NCBI GenBank assembly: GCA_937995555.1
Contig: CALKJX010000071.1
Location: 1 to 13,064, forward strand
Length of the DNA: 13,064 bases
Direction of reading: 5' to 3'
Origin: an uncultured Elioraea sp.
GTDB lineage: Bacteria > Pseudomonadota > Alphaproteobacteria > Acetobacterales > Acetobacteraceae
In this document: positions 1-6,854 of the stretch, one piece after another
How positions within the stretch are numbered: position 1 is the first letter of the stretch
How the letters are laid out: each line of letters starts with the position of its first letter
Program-made: the position numbers and the translations under genes
The notes under the pieces: model-generated
Told to the model about the DNA's origin: nothing
The model's database searches: none
Seen by the model: the letters and a program-made list of their open reading frames with translations, nothing else

Positions 1-135
1 GAGGTCGGACGGATGATCGGCGAGGTGCTGGACGGGCTCGCGAGATCCAATGACGGGTCGAACGACGCGGCCGAGCGCGCGGTGGCCGAACGCGTGAAGG
101 CGCTCTGCGCGCGTTTCCCGGTCTATCGCGCCTGA
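1..135 (+). CDS. glyA: Serine hydroxymethyltransferase, C-terminal fragment (cut by window edge)
   Basis: An open frame enters from the left edge and stops at TGA 133-135, giving the last 44 residues of a protein. The tail reads MIGEVLDGLA, then a variable stretch, then RVKALCARFPVYRA. This is the usual C-terminus of alphaproteobacterial GlyA, where a helix is followed by V(K/R)xLCxxFPxY. GlyA is a cytosolic PLP enzyme that interconverts serine and glycine while charging tetrahydrofolate with a one-carbon unit. The PLP site and catalytic domain lie outside the window and cannot be checked. The next gene, nrdR, starts 7 nt after the stop, a neighbour pair that is common in alphaproteobacteria and supports the call. 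Both genes may share a transcript. The assignment rests on a short tail plus synteny. Confidence 0.85.
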   Translation, partial: EVGRMIGEVLDGLARSNDGSNDAAERAVAERVKALCARFPVYRA

Positions 136-142
136 GCCGCCG

Positions 143-604
143 ATGCGCTGTCCCTTCTGCGGCCATGACGACACCCAGGTGAAGGATTCCCGCCCCACCG
201 AGGACGGGGCGGCGATCCGGCGGCGGCGCTACTGCCCGGCCTGCGGCCAGCGCTTCACCACGGTCGAGCGCACCCAGCTCCGCGAACTCACGGTGGTGAA
301 GAGCGACGGACGGCGCGTGCCCTTCGACCGCGACAAGCTTGCACGGTCGATCCGCATCGCGCTCCGCAAGCGCCCGGTGGACGACGACAGGATCGAGCGC
401 ATCGTCAACAGCATCCAGCGCCAGTTGGAGACCTCGGGCGAGAGCGAGATCCCGTCCAAGATGATCGGCGAGATGGTGATGGACGTGCTGCGCGATCTCG
501 ACCCCGTGGCCTATGTGCGCTTCGCCTCGGTGTATCGCGATTTCCGCGAGGCCAAGGACTTCGAGCGGTTCGTCGGCGCGCTCGGCGCTGGGCGCGGCGA
601 TTGA
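143..604 (+). CDS. nrdR: Transcriptional repressor NrdR
   Basis: This 153-residue protein matches full-length NrdR. A zinc ribbon lies at the N-terminus (C3-x2-C6 in MRCPFCG and C31-x2-C34 in CPACG), followed by the Arg-rich stretch IRRRRY, with an ATP-cone from about residue 49 (VVKSDGRRVPFDRDKLARSI) to about 139 (YVRFASVYRDF). In this family, NrdR binds ATP/dATP and represses ribonucleotide reductase operons at paired NrdR boxes. No copy of the AT-rich NrdR box is evident near this gene, so its targets lie elsewhere. The ATG at 143 is the family start and lies 7 nt after glyA. No strong Shine-Dalgarno precedes it, which suggests read-through from glyA. All four cysteines are present and nothing is truncated. 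Confidence 0.97.
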   Translation: MRCPFCGHDDTQVKDSRPTEDGAAIRRRRYCPACGQRFTTVERTQLRELTVVKSDGRRVPFDRDKLARSIRIALRKRPVDDDRIERIVNSIQRQLETSGESEIPSKMIGEMVMDVLRDLDPVAYVRFASVYRDFREAKDFERFVGALGAGRGD

Positions 605-622
605 GCGGGTGTGACCGGCCTT

Positions 623-710
623 CACCCTGACCCTCTCCCGCTGACATCGGAGAGGGAACCCGGTGGCACCGCTGCGTCCCCTCACCCGCGTGCGGGAGAG
701 GGGCTGGGTG
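623..710. repeat. Palindromic intergenic repeat with nested hairpins
   Basis: The 119-bp spacer between nrdR and ribD is mostly one palindromic element. Its outer arms, CACCCTGACCCTCTCCCGC (623-641) and GCGGGAGAGGGGCTGGGTG (692-710), are inverted repeats matching at 17 of 19 positions. Two local hairpins compete with that long stem: CCCTCTCC (631-638) with GGAGAGGG (649-656), and CCCCTCACCCGC (678-689) with GCGGGAGAGGGG (692-703) around a 2-nt loop with one mismatch. The wording CCCTCTCCC...GGGAGAGGG is familiar from dispersed REP/MITE-like repeats of high-GC Proteobacteria. No T-run follows, so it is not a classical intrinsic terminator. It may still stabilise the glyA-nrdR mRNA end or attenuate transcription entering the riboflavin genes. 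It lacks the size and conserved boxes of an FMN riboswitch. Confidence 0.75.
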
Positions 711-723
711 CGGGCAGTGGCTC

Positions 724-1836
724 GTGACCACGCCCGACGACATCGCACACATGCGCGCCGCACTTGCGCTCGCGCGCCGGGGCCTCGGCAACGTCGCGCC
801 CAACCCGGCGGTCGGCTGCGTGATCGTGCGTGACGGCGCCGTGGTCGGCCGCGGCTGGACCCAGCCCGGCGGCCGCCCCCATGCCGAGACCGAGGCGCTG
901 GCCCGCGCCGGCGAGGCCGCGCGCGGGGCCACCGCCTATGTCACGCTCGAACCCTGCTGCCACTGGGGCCGGACGCCCCCCTGCACCGACGCGCTGATCG
1001 CCGCCGGCATCGCCCGCGCCGTGGTCGCGCTGCGCGATCCCGACCCGCGCGTGAACGGCGAGGGGCTCGATCTACTGCGCGCCGCCGGCATCGCGGTGAC
1101 CGAGGGCGTGCTGGAGGCCGAGGCCGCGCGGCTGAACGCCGGGTTCCTGTCGCGCGTGCGTGCGGGCCGGCCGCTGGTCACGCTGAAGCTCGCCACCACG
1201 CTGGACGGCCGCATCGCCGCCGCCTCGGGCGAGAGCCGCTGGATCACCGGGCCCGAGGCGCGCCGGCTCGCGCATCGCCTGCGCGCGCGCCACGACGCGG
1301 TGATGGTCGGCTCCGGCACCGCGCTGGCCGATGATCCGGCGCTCACCGTGCGCATCTCCGGCCTCGTCCCGCCTGGCCACCTCGGCCCCGTGCGCATCGT
1401 CGCTGACGGGCGGCTTCGCCTGCCGCTCACCTCCGTACTCGCCGCCACCGCCCGCGCCACGCCCACCTGGATCCTGACCACCCAGGGCGCGGACCGGCAC
1501 CGTGTGGCCGGCCTCACCGATTGCGGCGTCACCGTCATCTCGATTCCCGCAGACCCGAACGGCCAACCCGAACCGCGCGCGGCCTTGCGGGCGCTCGCGC
1601 AACGGGGCATCACGCGCGTGCTGGTCGAGGGCGGCGCGCGGCTCGCCGCCTCGCTGCTGCGCGCGGGCGTGGTGGATCGGCTCGCCTGGTTCCATGCGCC
1701 CGGCGTGCTGGGGGCCGACGCGGTGCCCGGGATCGAGGCGCTGGGGCTCGCCGGGCTCCACGCGATGCCCAGGTTCCGCGTCATCGACAGCCTGACCGCG
1801 GGAACCGATCGCCTGACGCTGTTGGAACGGGAGTAG
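724..1836 (+). CDS. ribD: Bifunctional riboflavin deaminase/reductase RibD
   Basis: RibD performs two consecutive cytosolic steps: deamination of the pyrimidine released from GTP, then NADPH-dependent reduction of its ribose. The N-terminal deaminase domain (about 1-145) has the zinc motif: HAE at 53-55 within GGRPHAETEAL, and C78 and C87 in LEPCCHWGRTPPC. The C-terminal reductase domain (about 150-370) shows LKLATTLDGRIA, VGSGTALADDPALTVR and VEGGARLAASLL. The length of 370 is normal for the fused enzyme. The GTG at 724 is taken because it adds the usual short N-terminal lead. ATG 751 is a possible alternative, and neither has a clear ribosome-binding site. It opens the riboflavin cluster; ribE begins 4 nt after its stop. 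Confidence 0.96.
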   Translation: MTTPDDIAHMRAALALARRGLGNVAPNPAVGCVIVRDGAVVGRGWTQPGGRPHAETEALARAGEAARGATAYVTLEPCCHWGRTPPCTDALIAAGIARAVVALRDPDPRVNGEGLDLLRAAGIAVTEGVLEAEAARLNAGFLSRVRAGRPLVTLKLATTLDGRIAAASGESRWITGPEARRLAHRLRARHDAVMVGSGTALADDPALTVRISGLVPPGHLGPVRIVADGRLRLPLTSVLAATARATPTWILTTQGADRHRVAGLTDCGVTVISIPADPNGQPEPRAALRALAQRGITRVLVEGGARLAASLLRAGVVDRLAWFHAPGVLGADAVPGIEALGLAGLHAMPRFRVIDSLTAGTDRLTLLERE

Positions 1837-1840
1837 CGGG

Positions 1841-2440
1841 ATGTTCACGGGGATCGTCACCGATCTCGGCACGGTCCGGACCATCGAGCCCGCGGGGCAG
1901 GGGCGCGACCTGCGCATCGTCATCGCCACCAGCTGGGACACGGGCGGGATCGAGCTCGGCGCCTCGGTCGCCTGCAACGGCTGCTGCCTGACGGTGGTGG
2001 AGAAGGGCGAGGGCACGCTCGCCTTCAACGCCTCGGCCGAGACGCTGTCGAAGACCACGATCGGTCGCTGGCGGCCCGGAACGCCCGTGAACCTGGAGCG
2101 GTCGCTCCGGCTCGGCGATGAGCTCGGCGGGCATCTTGTGCAGGGCCATATCGATGGGGTCGGCACGGTCGCCGAGGCTATCCCCGAGGGCGGCTCCACC
2201 CGCTGGCGCATCCGTCCCCCGCCGCATTTGATGCCCTTCATCGCGCCGAAGGGCAGCGTTGCGGTGGACGGGGTCAGCCTGACCGTGAACGACGTTGACG
2301 CCGATGCCTTCGGGGTCAACATCATCCCCCACACGGCCAGCGTCACCACCTTCGGCCGGATGAAGCCGGGAGATCCCGTGAACATCGAGGTCGATCTGGT
2401 CGCGCGCTACCTCGCGCGGCTGCTGGATGCCAGGAGCTAG
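1841..2440 (+). CDS. ribE: Riboflavin synthase, alpha subunit
   Basis: This 199-residue enzyme catalyses the final step, dismutation of two 6,7-dimethyl-8-ribityllumazines into riboflavin plus the pyrimidine recycled by RibH. The start MFTGIV is diagnostic. The protein consists of two lumazine-binding barrels: repeat 1 (about 1-90) with NGCCLTV and AFNASAETL, and repeat 2 (about 97-187) with GGHLVQGHIDG, VDGVSLTVND and IIPHTASVTTF. The family works as a trimer. ATG 1841 lies behind a GGGAG-type ribosome-binding site at the end of ribD. The gene is often called ribC in Escherichia coli. No residue expected of the family looks missing. ribBX starts 2 nt after its stop, so translation is probably coupled. 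Confidence 0.97.
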   Translation: MFTGIVTDLGTVRTIEPAGQGRDLRIVIATSWDTGGIELGASVACNGCCLTVVEKGEGTLAFNASAETLSKTTIGRWRPGTPVNLERSLRLGDELGGHLVQGHIDGVGTVAEAIPEGGSTRWRIRPPPHLMPFIAPKGSVAVDGVSLTVNDVDADAFGVNIIPHTASVTTFGRMKPGDPVNIEVDLVARYLARLLDARS

Positions 2441-2442
2441 GC

Positions 2443-3555
2443 GTGGAGGCCACGCACATCCATTGGACCGACGCGCTCTCGCCGACCGAGGAGATCCTTG
2501 CCGAGGCGCGCGCGGGGCGGATGTTCATCCTGGTCGATGACGAGGATCGCGAGAACGAGGGCGATCTCGTCATTCCCGCCCAGTTCGCCGACGCGGCCGC
2601 GATCAACTTCATGGCCAAGCATGGCCGCGGGCTGATCTGCCTGGCGCTCACCGGCGAGCGTGTCGAGCAGCTCGGGCTCAGGCTGATGGCGCAGTCGAAC
2701 GCCTCGCGCCACCACACCGCCTTCACCGTCTCGATCGAGGCGCGCGAGGGCATCACCACGGGGATCTCGGCGGCGGATCGCGCGCGCACGATCGCGGTGG
2801 CGATCGACCCCACGAAAGGACCGAACGACATCACCACCCCGGGCCATGTCTTCCCGCTGCTCGCGCGCGAGGGCGGCGTGCTGGTGCGCGCGGGCCACAC
2901 CGAGGCCGCGGTCGATCTCGCACGCATGGCCGGGCTCATCCCCGCCGGCGTGATCTGCGAGATCATGAACGACGACGGTACCATGGCGCGGCTGCCCGAC
3001 CTGATCGCCTTCGCCCAGCATCACGGGCTCAAGATCGGCACGATCGCCGACCTGATCGCGCATCGCCGCCGCACCGAACGCCTCGTGGAACGCCGCGCCG
3101 AGACCGTGATCGACAGCATTCATGGCGGCACGTTCCGTCTTATCGTCTATGTCAACACGGTCGAGTACGCCGAGCACATCGCGCTGGTGAAGGGCGACAT
3201 CGCGGCCCCCGGTCCGGTGCTGGTGCGCATGCACGCGCTCAACGTCCTGACGGATGTGCTGGGCGATCGCGGCGGCTCGGGCCTTGCGGCCGCGATGCGG
3301 ATGATCGACCGCGAGGGCAGGGGTATCGTCGTGCTGATCCGCGAGTCGCGCCCGACCGCGCTCTCCGAGCGCGTGCTGCGCGCGGCCAATGGCGGCACGC
3401 CGCCGCTCCGCGACTACGGCGTGGGGGCGCAGATCCTGCTCGATCTCGGCGTGCGCGAGATGGCGCTGCTGACCAACCACCCGCGGACGATCGTCGGGCT
3501 CGAGGGCTACGGGCTCTCGGTCGTCGAGCACCGTCCGATCGTGCGCGAGGCGTGA
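2443..3555 (+). CDS. ribBX: DHBP synthase fused to a degenerate RibA domain (RibBX type)
   Basis: The N-terminal half (about 12-205) is an intact 3,4-dihydroxy-2-butanone-4-phosphate synthase, which makes the four-carbon unit for lumazine from ribulose 5-phosphate. It has DDEDRENEGDLV (32-43), MAKHGRGLICLAL (57-69), RHHTAF (89-94), GHVFPL (134-139) and RAGHTEAAVDL (149-159). The C-terminal half (about 210-370) keeps the GTP cyclohydrolase II outline (VLVRMHA, LRDYGVGAQILLDLGV, LLTNHPRTIVGLEGYGL). It has no cysteine at all. The usual SECLTGDxFGSxxCDC zinc segment is replaced by MHALNVLTDVLGDRGG (263-278), and the RQEGRGIGL catalytic segment by RESRPTALS (300-308). GTP cyclohydrolase activity is therefore unlikely. 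This fits the reported proteobacterial RibBX variant. GTG 2443 follows AGGAG at 2432-2436. A routine annotation would read ribBA. Confidence 0.93.
   Translation: MEATHIHWTDALSPTEEILAEARAGRMFILVDDEDRENEGDLVIPAQFADAAAINFMAKHGRGLICLALTGERVEQLGLRLMAQSNASRHHTAFTVSIEAREGITTGISAADRARTIAVAIDPTKGPNDITTPGHVFPLLAREGGVLVRAGHTEAAVDLARMAGLIPAGVICEIMNDDGTMARLPDLIAFAQHHGLKIGTIADLIAHRRRTERLVERRAETVIDSIHGGTFRLIVYVNTVEYAEHIALVKGDIAAPGPVLVRMHALNVLTDVLGDRGGSGLAAAMRMIDREGRGIVVLIRESRPTALSERVLRAANGGTPPLRDYGVGAQILLDLGVREMALLTNHPRTIVGLEGYGLSVVEHRPIVREA
3547..3550 (+). promoter_or_regulatory. Ribosome-binding site that decides the ribH start
   Basis: GAGG at 3547-3550 lies 7 nt before GTG 3558 but only 1 nt before the other in-frame GTG at 3552. 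The spacing favours 3558. The site sits inside the last codons of ribBX, so translation of the two genes is probably coupled. Confidence 0.55.
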
Positions 3556-3557
3556 CC

Positions 3558-4007
3558 GTGACCGCACCCCATGTCCTGATCGTCGAGGCGCCGTACTACG
3601 CCGGGATCGCGGCCGGCATGCTGCGCGGCGCGACGCGCGTGCTCGACGCGGCCGGCGCGACGCACGAGGTGGTGCAGGTCGCCGGCGCCTTCGAGTTGCC
3701 GGGCGCGGTGCGGCTCGCGCTGAAGGCGATGGCACGGACAGGCGGACCGCGCTGGGACGGATTCGTTGCCTTGGGCTGCGTGGTGCGGGGTGAGACCGAC
3801 CACTACGACCACATCTGCACCCAGGCCGCGCGCGGCATCATGGATCTCACGGTGCAGTTCGCCGTGCCGGTGGCGTTCGGTGTGCTCACCGTGCATGACG
3901 AGGCGCAGGCCGAGGCGCGCGCGCGCGACGACGACATGAACAAGGGCGCGGAGGCGGCCAAGGCCGTGCTGGCGCAGATCGCGCTCGCCCGGCGTTGGGG
4001 GGTCTGA
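3558..4007 (+). CDS. ribH: 6,7-dimethyl-8-ribityllumazine synthase
   Basis: RibH condenses the RibB product with the RibD-pathway pyrimidine to give the lumazine that RibE uses. The family assembles as pentamers or icosahedral shells. The protein, 149 residues from this start, carries GAFELPGA (43-50), LGCVVRGETDHYDHIC (72-87) with the expected catalytic His near 82, PVAFGVLTV (104-112) and NKGAEAA (128-134). The usual N-terminal RFN is replaced by PYYAGI, an aromatic substitution. GTG 3558 is preferred because GAGG lies 7 nt upstream. GTG 3552 is in frame, adds two residues and would overlap the ribBX stop by 4 nt, so either is possible. The stop codon shares its last base with the nusB ATG. 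Confidence 0.96.
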   Translation: MTAPHVLIVEAPYYAGIAAGMLRGATRVLDAAGATHEVVQVAGAFELPGAVRLALKAMARTGGPRWDGFVALGCVVRGETDHYDHICTQAARGIMDLTVQFAVPVAFGVLTVHDEAQAEARARDDDMNKGAEAAKAVLAQIALARRWGV

Positions 4008-4528
4008 TGGCGCGATCGAAGCGCAGCGCCACGCCCGGACGCCCGCGCACCGCCGCGCGGCTCGCCGCCGTGCAGGCGCTCTATCAGGCCGAGCACGCCG
4101 GGATCAGCCCGGAGACCGCGCTTGATGAGTTCGTCCGTCACCGCGTCGCCGGCACCGAGGCCGCGCCGCTCGCCGAGGCCGCGGTGGAGGAGGGACGGGC
4201 ACCCGGCGCGCATGTGCCGCTGCTCGCCGCGATCGTGCGCGGCTGGGCGACCAATGCCGAGGCGCTCGATGGCGCCATCGCGGCCGCGCTCGCCAAGGAC
4301 TGGCCGATGGAGCGCATCGACCCGGTGCTGCGCGCGCTCCTGCGCGCCGCCGCCGCCGAGCTGTTCGACGCCTCCGGCGCGCCCGCGCGCGCCGTCATCA
4401 ACGAATACCTCGACATCGCCCACGGGTTCTTCTCGGGCGAGGAGCCGCGCTTCGCGAACGGCGTGCTCGACAGGCTCGCCCGGCTGATGCGCGCGCAGGA
4501 GTTCGAACAGGACCGGGCCGGCGCCTGA
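4007..4528 (+). CDS. nusB: Transcription antitermination factor NusB
   Basis: NusB is an all-helical RNA-binding protein that pairs with NusE (S10) on boxA RNA, keeping RNA polymerase processive through rRNA operons. Family landmarks include an Arg-rich N-terminus leading into ARLAAVQALYQAEHAG (about 17-32), then RIDPVLRALLRAAAAEL and INEYLDIAHGF, and FANGVLDRLAR near the C-terminus. The length of 173 is usual for alphaproteobacteria. ATG 4007 is chosen because it follows a G-run (3997-4002) and overlaps the ribH stop by one base. A TTG at 3995 is in frame but less likely. NusB after RibH is a widespread bacterial neighbour pair with no obvious metabolic link. The last base of its stop is the first base of the thiL start. 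Confidence 0.96.
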   Translation: MARSKRSATPGRPRTAARLAAVQALYQAEHAGISPETALDEFVRHRVAGTEAAPLAEAAVEEGRAPGAHVPLLAAIVRGWATNAEALDGAIAAALAKDWPMERIDPVLRALLRAAAAELFDASGAPARAVINEYLDIAHGFFSGEEPRFANGVLDRLARLMRAQEFEQDRAGA

Positions 4529-5514
4529 TGGTCCTGCCCGGCGAGTTCGCGCTGATCGCCCGGCATTTCCGCCCGCTCGCCGAGGGCGTGCCGGGCGCGC
4601 TCGCGCTCGCCGACGATGCCGCCCTGCTCGATGCGCCGGCAGGGCGGACGCTGGTGCTGGCGGCGGATGCGATGGTCGCGGGCGTGCATTTCCTGCCCGA
4701 CGATCCGCCTGACACGATCGGGCGCAAGCTGCTGCGCGTGAACCTGTCGGATCTGGCCGCGATGGGGGCCGAGCCGCTCGGCTATCTGATGACGACTGCG
4801 CTGCCGCCGGACATGACGCCGGACTGGCTCGACGAATTCGCGCGCGGGTTGAAGGAGGACCAGCGCACCTACGGTTGCGGCCTGCTCGGCGGCGACACCG
4901 TCTCGACGCCGGGGCCGCTGACGCTGTCGCTGACTGTGGTCGGCAGCGTCGCGCCGGGACGCGCGCTGACGCGTGCGGGCGCGCGCCTCGGCGATGCCGT
5001 GTGGGTCAGTGGCACGATCGGCGACGGTGCGCTCGGGCTGCTCGCGCTGACGGATCGGCTGCCGGGTCTCGCGCAGGCGCAGCGCGAGGCGCTCGCCGAT
5101 CGCTACCGCCTGCCGCGGCCGCGCCTGCCGCTCGGGCGGCGCCTCTCGGGCATCGCCACCGCCTGCCTCGATGTCTCGGACGGTCTGGTGCAGGACCTCG
5201 GGCATCTCTGCCGTGCGGCGGGGCTCTCGGCCGAACTCGACGCCGGGGCCGTGCCGCTGTCGGAGGCGGCGCACGCGGCGGTTGCGGCCGATCCGGCGCT
5301 GCTCGCGCGCTGCCTCACGGGGGGCGACGACTACGAGCTCGTGTTCACCGTGCCCGAGCCGGAGACCGCCGCGCTCGCGGGTATCGCGACCGCGATCGGC
5401 ATCCCGGTCGCGCGCATCGGCCGGATGACCGCGCCCGGCGAGACCGAAGTGCGAGTCCTGCGCGACGGGGTGCCGCTTGCGCTCACCGAGACCGGCTGGA
5501 GCCACGTCCGATGA
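4528..5514 (+). CDS. thiL: Thiamin-monophosphate kinase
   Basis: ThiL phosphorylates thiamin monophosphate with ATP to give the cofactor thiamin diphosphate. The 328 residues show the PurM/ThiL fold motifs: ADDAALL (28-34, acidic metal-binding pair), DAMVAGVHFLPDDPP (47-61), VNLSDLAAMGAEP (71-83), GGDTVSTPGPLTL (121-133), CLDVSDGLVQDLG (213-225) and GGDDYELVFT (265-274). One small oddity is that the first motif reads LADDAAL, where the family typically has a glycine before the Asp pair; the acidic residues themselves remain. The start ATG overlaps the nusB stop by one base, and the stop overlaps the transporter ATG in an ATGA, so all three are likely translated from one message. Confidence 0.96.
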   Translation: MVLPGEFALIARHFRPLAEGVPGALALADDAALLDAPAGRTLVLAADAMVAGVHFLPDDPPDTIGRKLLRVNLSDLAAMGAEPLGYLMTTALPPDMTPDWLDEFARGLKEDQRTYGCGLLGGDTVSTPGPLTLSLTVVGSVAPGRALTRAGARLGDAVWVSGTIGDGALGLLALTDRLPGLAQAQREALADRYRLPRPRLPLGRRLSGIATACLDVSDGLVQDLGHLCRAAGLSAELDAGAVPLSEAAHAAVAADPALLARCLTGGDDYELVFTVPEPETAALAGIATAIGIPVARIGRMTAPGETEVRVLRDGVPLALTETGWSHVR

Positions 5515-6704
5515 TCAGGCCCCGCGAGCCGAAGCGCACCGTCGCACTGCTGTTCCTCGCCCAGGCGCTGAACCAGTCGGCGATGACCGGGCAGGTGGCG
5601 ATGGCCGCGCTGATCGGTCACGCGCTTGCCGAGGACAAGGCGCTCGCCACCCTGCCCATGGCGGTACAGATGCTGGCGACGATGTCGGTGTCGATCCCCG
5701 GCGCGGTGATCTTCGGCCGGCTCGGCCGTTATGCCGGATTCCTGATGGGTGCGGCCTCGCTGCTGATCGCCTCGGGGGTGTTCTTCGCCGCCCTCTGGAT
5801 CGGTTCGTTCCGGCTCTATCTGCTCGGCTGCGTGTTCTCGGGCGCCGGATTCGGCATCGCGATGTATTACCGCTTCGCCGCCGCCGAGGTCTCCGAGCCC
5901 GCCTACCGCCCGAAGGCGATCAGCCTGGTGATGGCGGGCGGGGTGATCGGCGCGTTCCTCGGCCCGACCGTGGTGAAGACGACCAAGGACCTGTTCGCCC
6001 CGGTGCTGTTCGCAGGCACCTATCTCGCCTTTGCCGCGATTCCGATCCTGACCGCGCTGCTGGTCACCGCGATGCGCCTGCCGCCGGCGCCGCACATCGC
6101 GGGCTTGGCCCCGGTGAGGCTCGGCCCGATCCTGCGCCGGCCGGGGGTGTTCGTCGCGATCCTCTGTGCGGTGGTCGGCTGGGACACGATGAACCTGCTG
6201 ATGGCGGTCACGCCGCTCGAAATGATGTTGTGCGGCTTCACCGTCAGCGACAGCGCGACGATCATCCAATGGCATGCGGCGGCCATGTTCGCGCCGTCCT
6301 TCGTCACCGGCCATCTCATCACGCGATTCGGGCTGCTGCGCGTGATCGGCACCGGCGCGGTGCTGACCGGCATCTGTGCCGCCGTGGCCCTCTCGGGGGC
6401 GAGCTTCGCGCATTTCTGGGTGGCGCTGGTGCTGCTCGGGGTCGGCTGGAACTTCATGTTCGTGGGCGCGACCGCGCTGCTCACCGCCTCGCACACGCCG
6501 GCCGAGCGCACCAAGGCGCAGGCGGCGAACGACGTGATCGTGTTCGGCTCCGTCACGATCACATCGGTCGCATCGGGGGCGATCCACCACCTGTTCGGCT
6601 GGGCCGTGCTCAACCTCGCGGTGATTCCTGCCCTGATCGTGGCCCTTCTGGCGCTTGCCTGGCTTGCACGGCAAGGTTCGGCGGCGCAGCCCCGGCCGGC
6701 CTGA
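5511..6704 (+). CDS. MFS transporter of unknown substrate
   Basis: This 397-residue inner-membrane protein has about 12 hydrophobic segments in two halves, with a longer loop near the middle (about residues 188-207). A motif-A-like sequence, FGRLGRYAGFLMG, lies between helices 2 and 3, as in the major facilitator superfamily. An internal counterpart, GHLITRFGLLRVIG, is in the second half. A short cationic N-terminus (MIRPREPKRT) precedes helix 1. ATG 5511 is used because it overlaps the thiL stop by 4 nt and begins just before helix 1; the frame stays open far upstream only as a shadow of thiL. The substrate cannot be read from sequence. Co-transcription with riboflavin and thiamin genes makes a vitamin or precursor a reasonable guess, but only a guess. 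Confidence 0.88.
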   Translation: MIRPREPKRTVALLFLAQALNQSAMTGQVAMAALIGHALAEDKALATLPMAVQMLATMSVSIPGAVIFGRLGRYAGFLMGAASLLIASGVFFAALWIGSFRLYLLGCVFSGAGFGIAMYYRFAAAEVSEPAYRPKAISLVMAGGVIGAFLGPTVVKTTKDLFAPVLFAGTYLAFAAIPILTALLVTAMRLPPAPHIAGLAPVRLGPILRRPGVFVAILCAVVGWDTMNLLMAVTPLEMMLCGFTVSDSATIIQWHAAAMFAPSFVTGHLITRFGLLRVIGTGAVLTGICAAVALSGASFAHFWVALVLLGVGWNFMFVGATALLTASHTPAERTKAQAANDVIVFGSVTITSVASGAIHHLFGWAVLNLAVIPALIVALLALAWLARQGSAAQPRPA

Positions 6705-6713
6705 GCCCGGCCG

Positions 6714-6742
6714 CTCCGGGGCCCGGATTGCGCCCCCCGGAG
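6714..6742 (+). terminator. Possible hairpin after the rib-thiL-MFS unit
   Basis: CTCCGGGG (6714-6721) pairs perfectly with CCCCGGAG (6735-6742) around a 13-nt loop, 10 nt after the transporter stop. No T-run follows, so this is at best a weak or Rho-assisted end, or an mRNA-stabilising hairpin. In DNA this GC-rich, chance stems of this size are common. The rest of the spacer to hppA (6743-6854) shows no clear promoter. Confidence 0.3.
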
Positions 6743-6854
6743 AGGTCTGGCATACCGCGCCCGCCTCGCGGCGCCGTGACATGCCCGGGGGCCGGGAGGC
6801 GCGCCCGCCGCGCACGCCGCGCCATCAACGACCAGCACCGGATCGGATGCCGCC

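Noticed and set aside
143..604. NrdR-box regulation of genes in this window
   Set aside because: No AT-rich paired NrdR-box sequence was seen in any spacer.
605..723. FMN riboswitch before the riboflavin genes
   Set aside because: The spacer is taken up by a REP-like palindrome and lacks the multi-helix conserved boxes and length of an RFN element.
4875..5510. Upstream extension of the transporter frame that would give a 609-residue protein
   Set aside because: The extra residues are an Arg/Ala-rich out-of-frame reading of thiL; the real start is the ATG at 5511 overlapping the thiL stop.
6705..6854. A small coding gene in the spacer before hppA (a 67-codon frame at 6655-6858)
   Set aside because: It starts inside the transporter gene, has no ribosome-binding site, and translates to Arg/Pro/Gly-rich low-complexity sequence.
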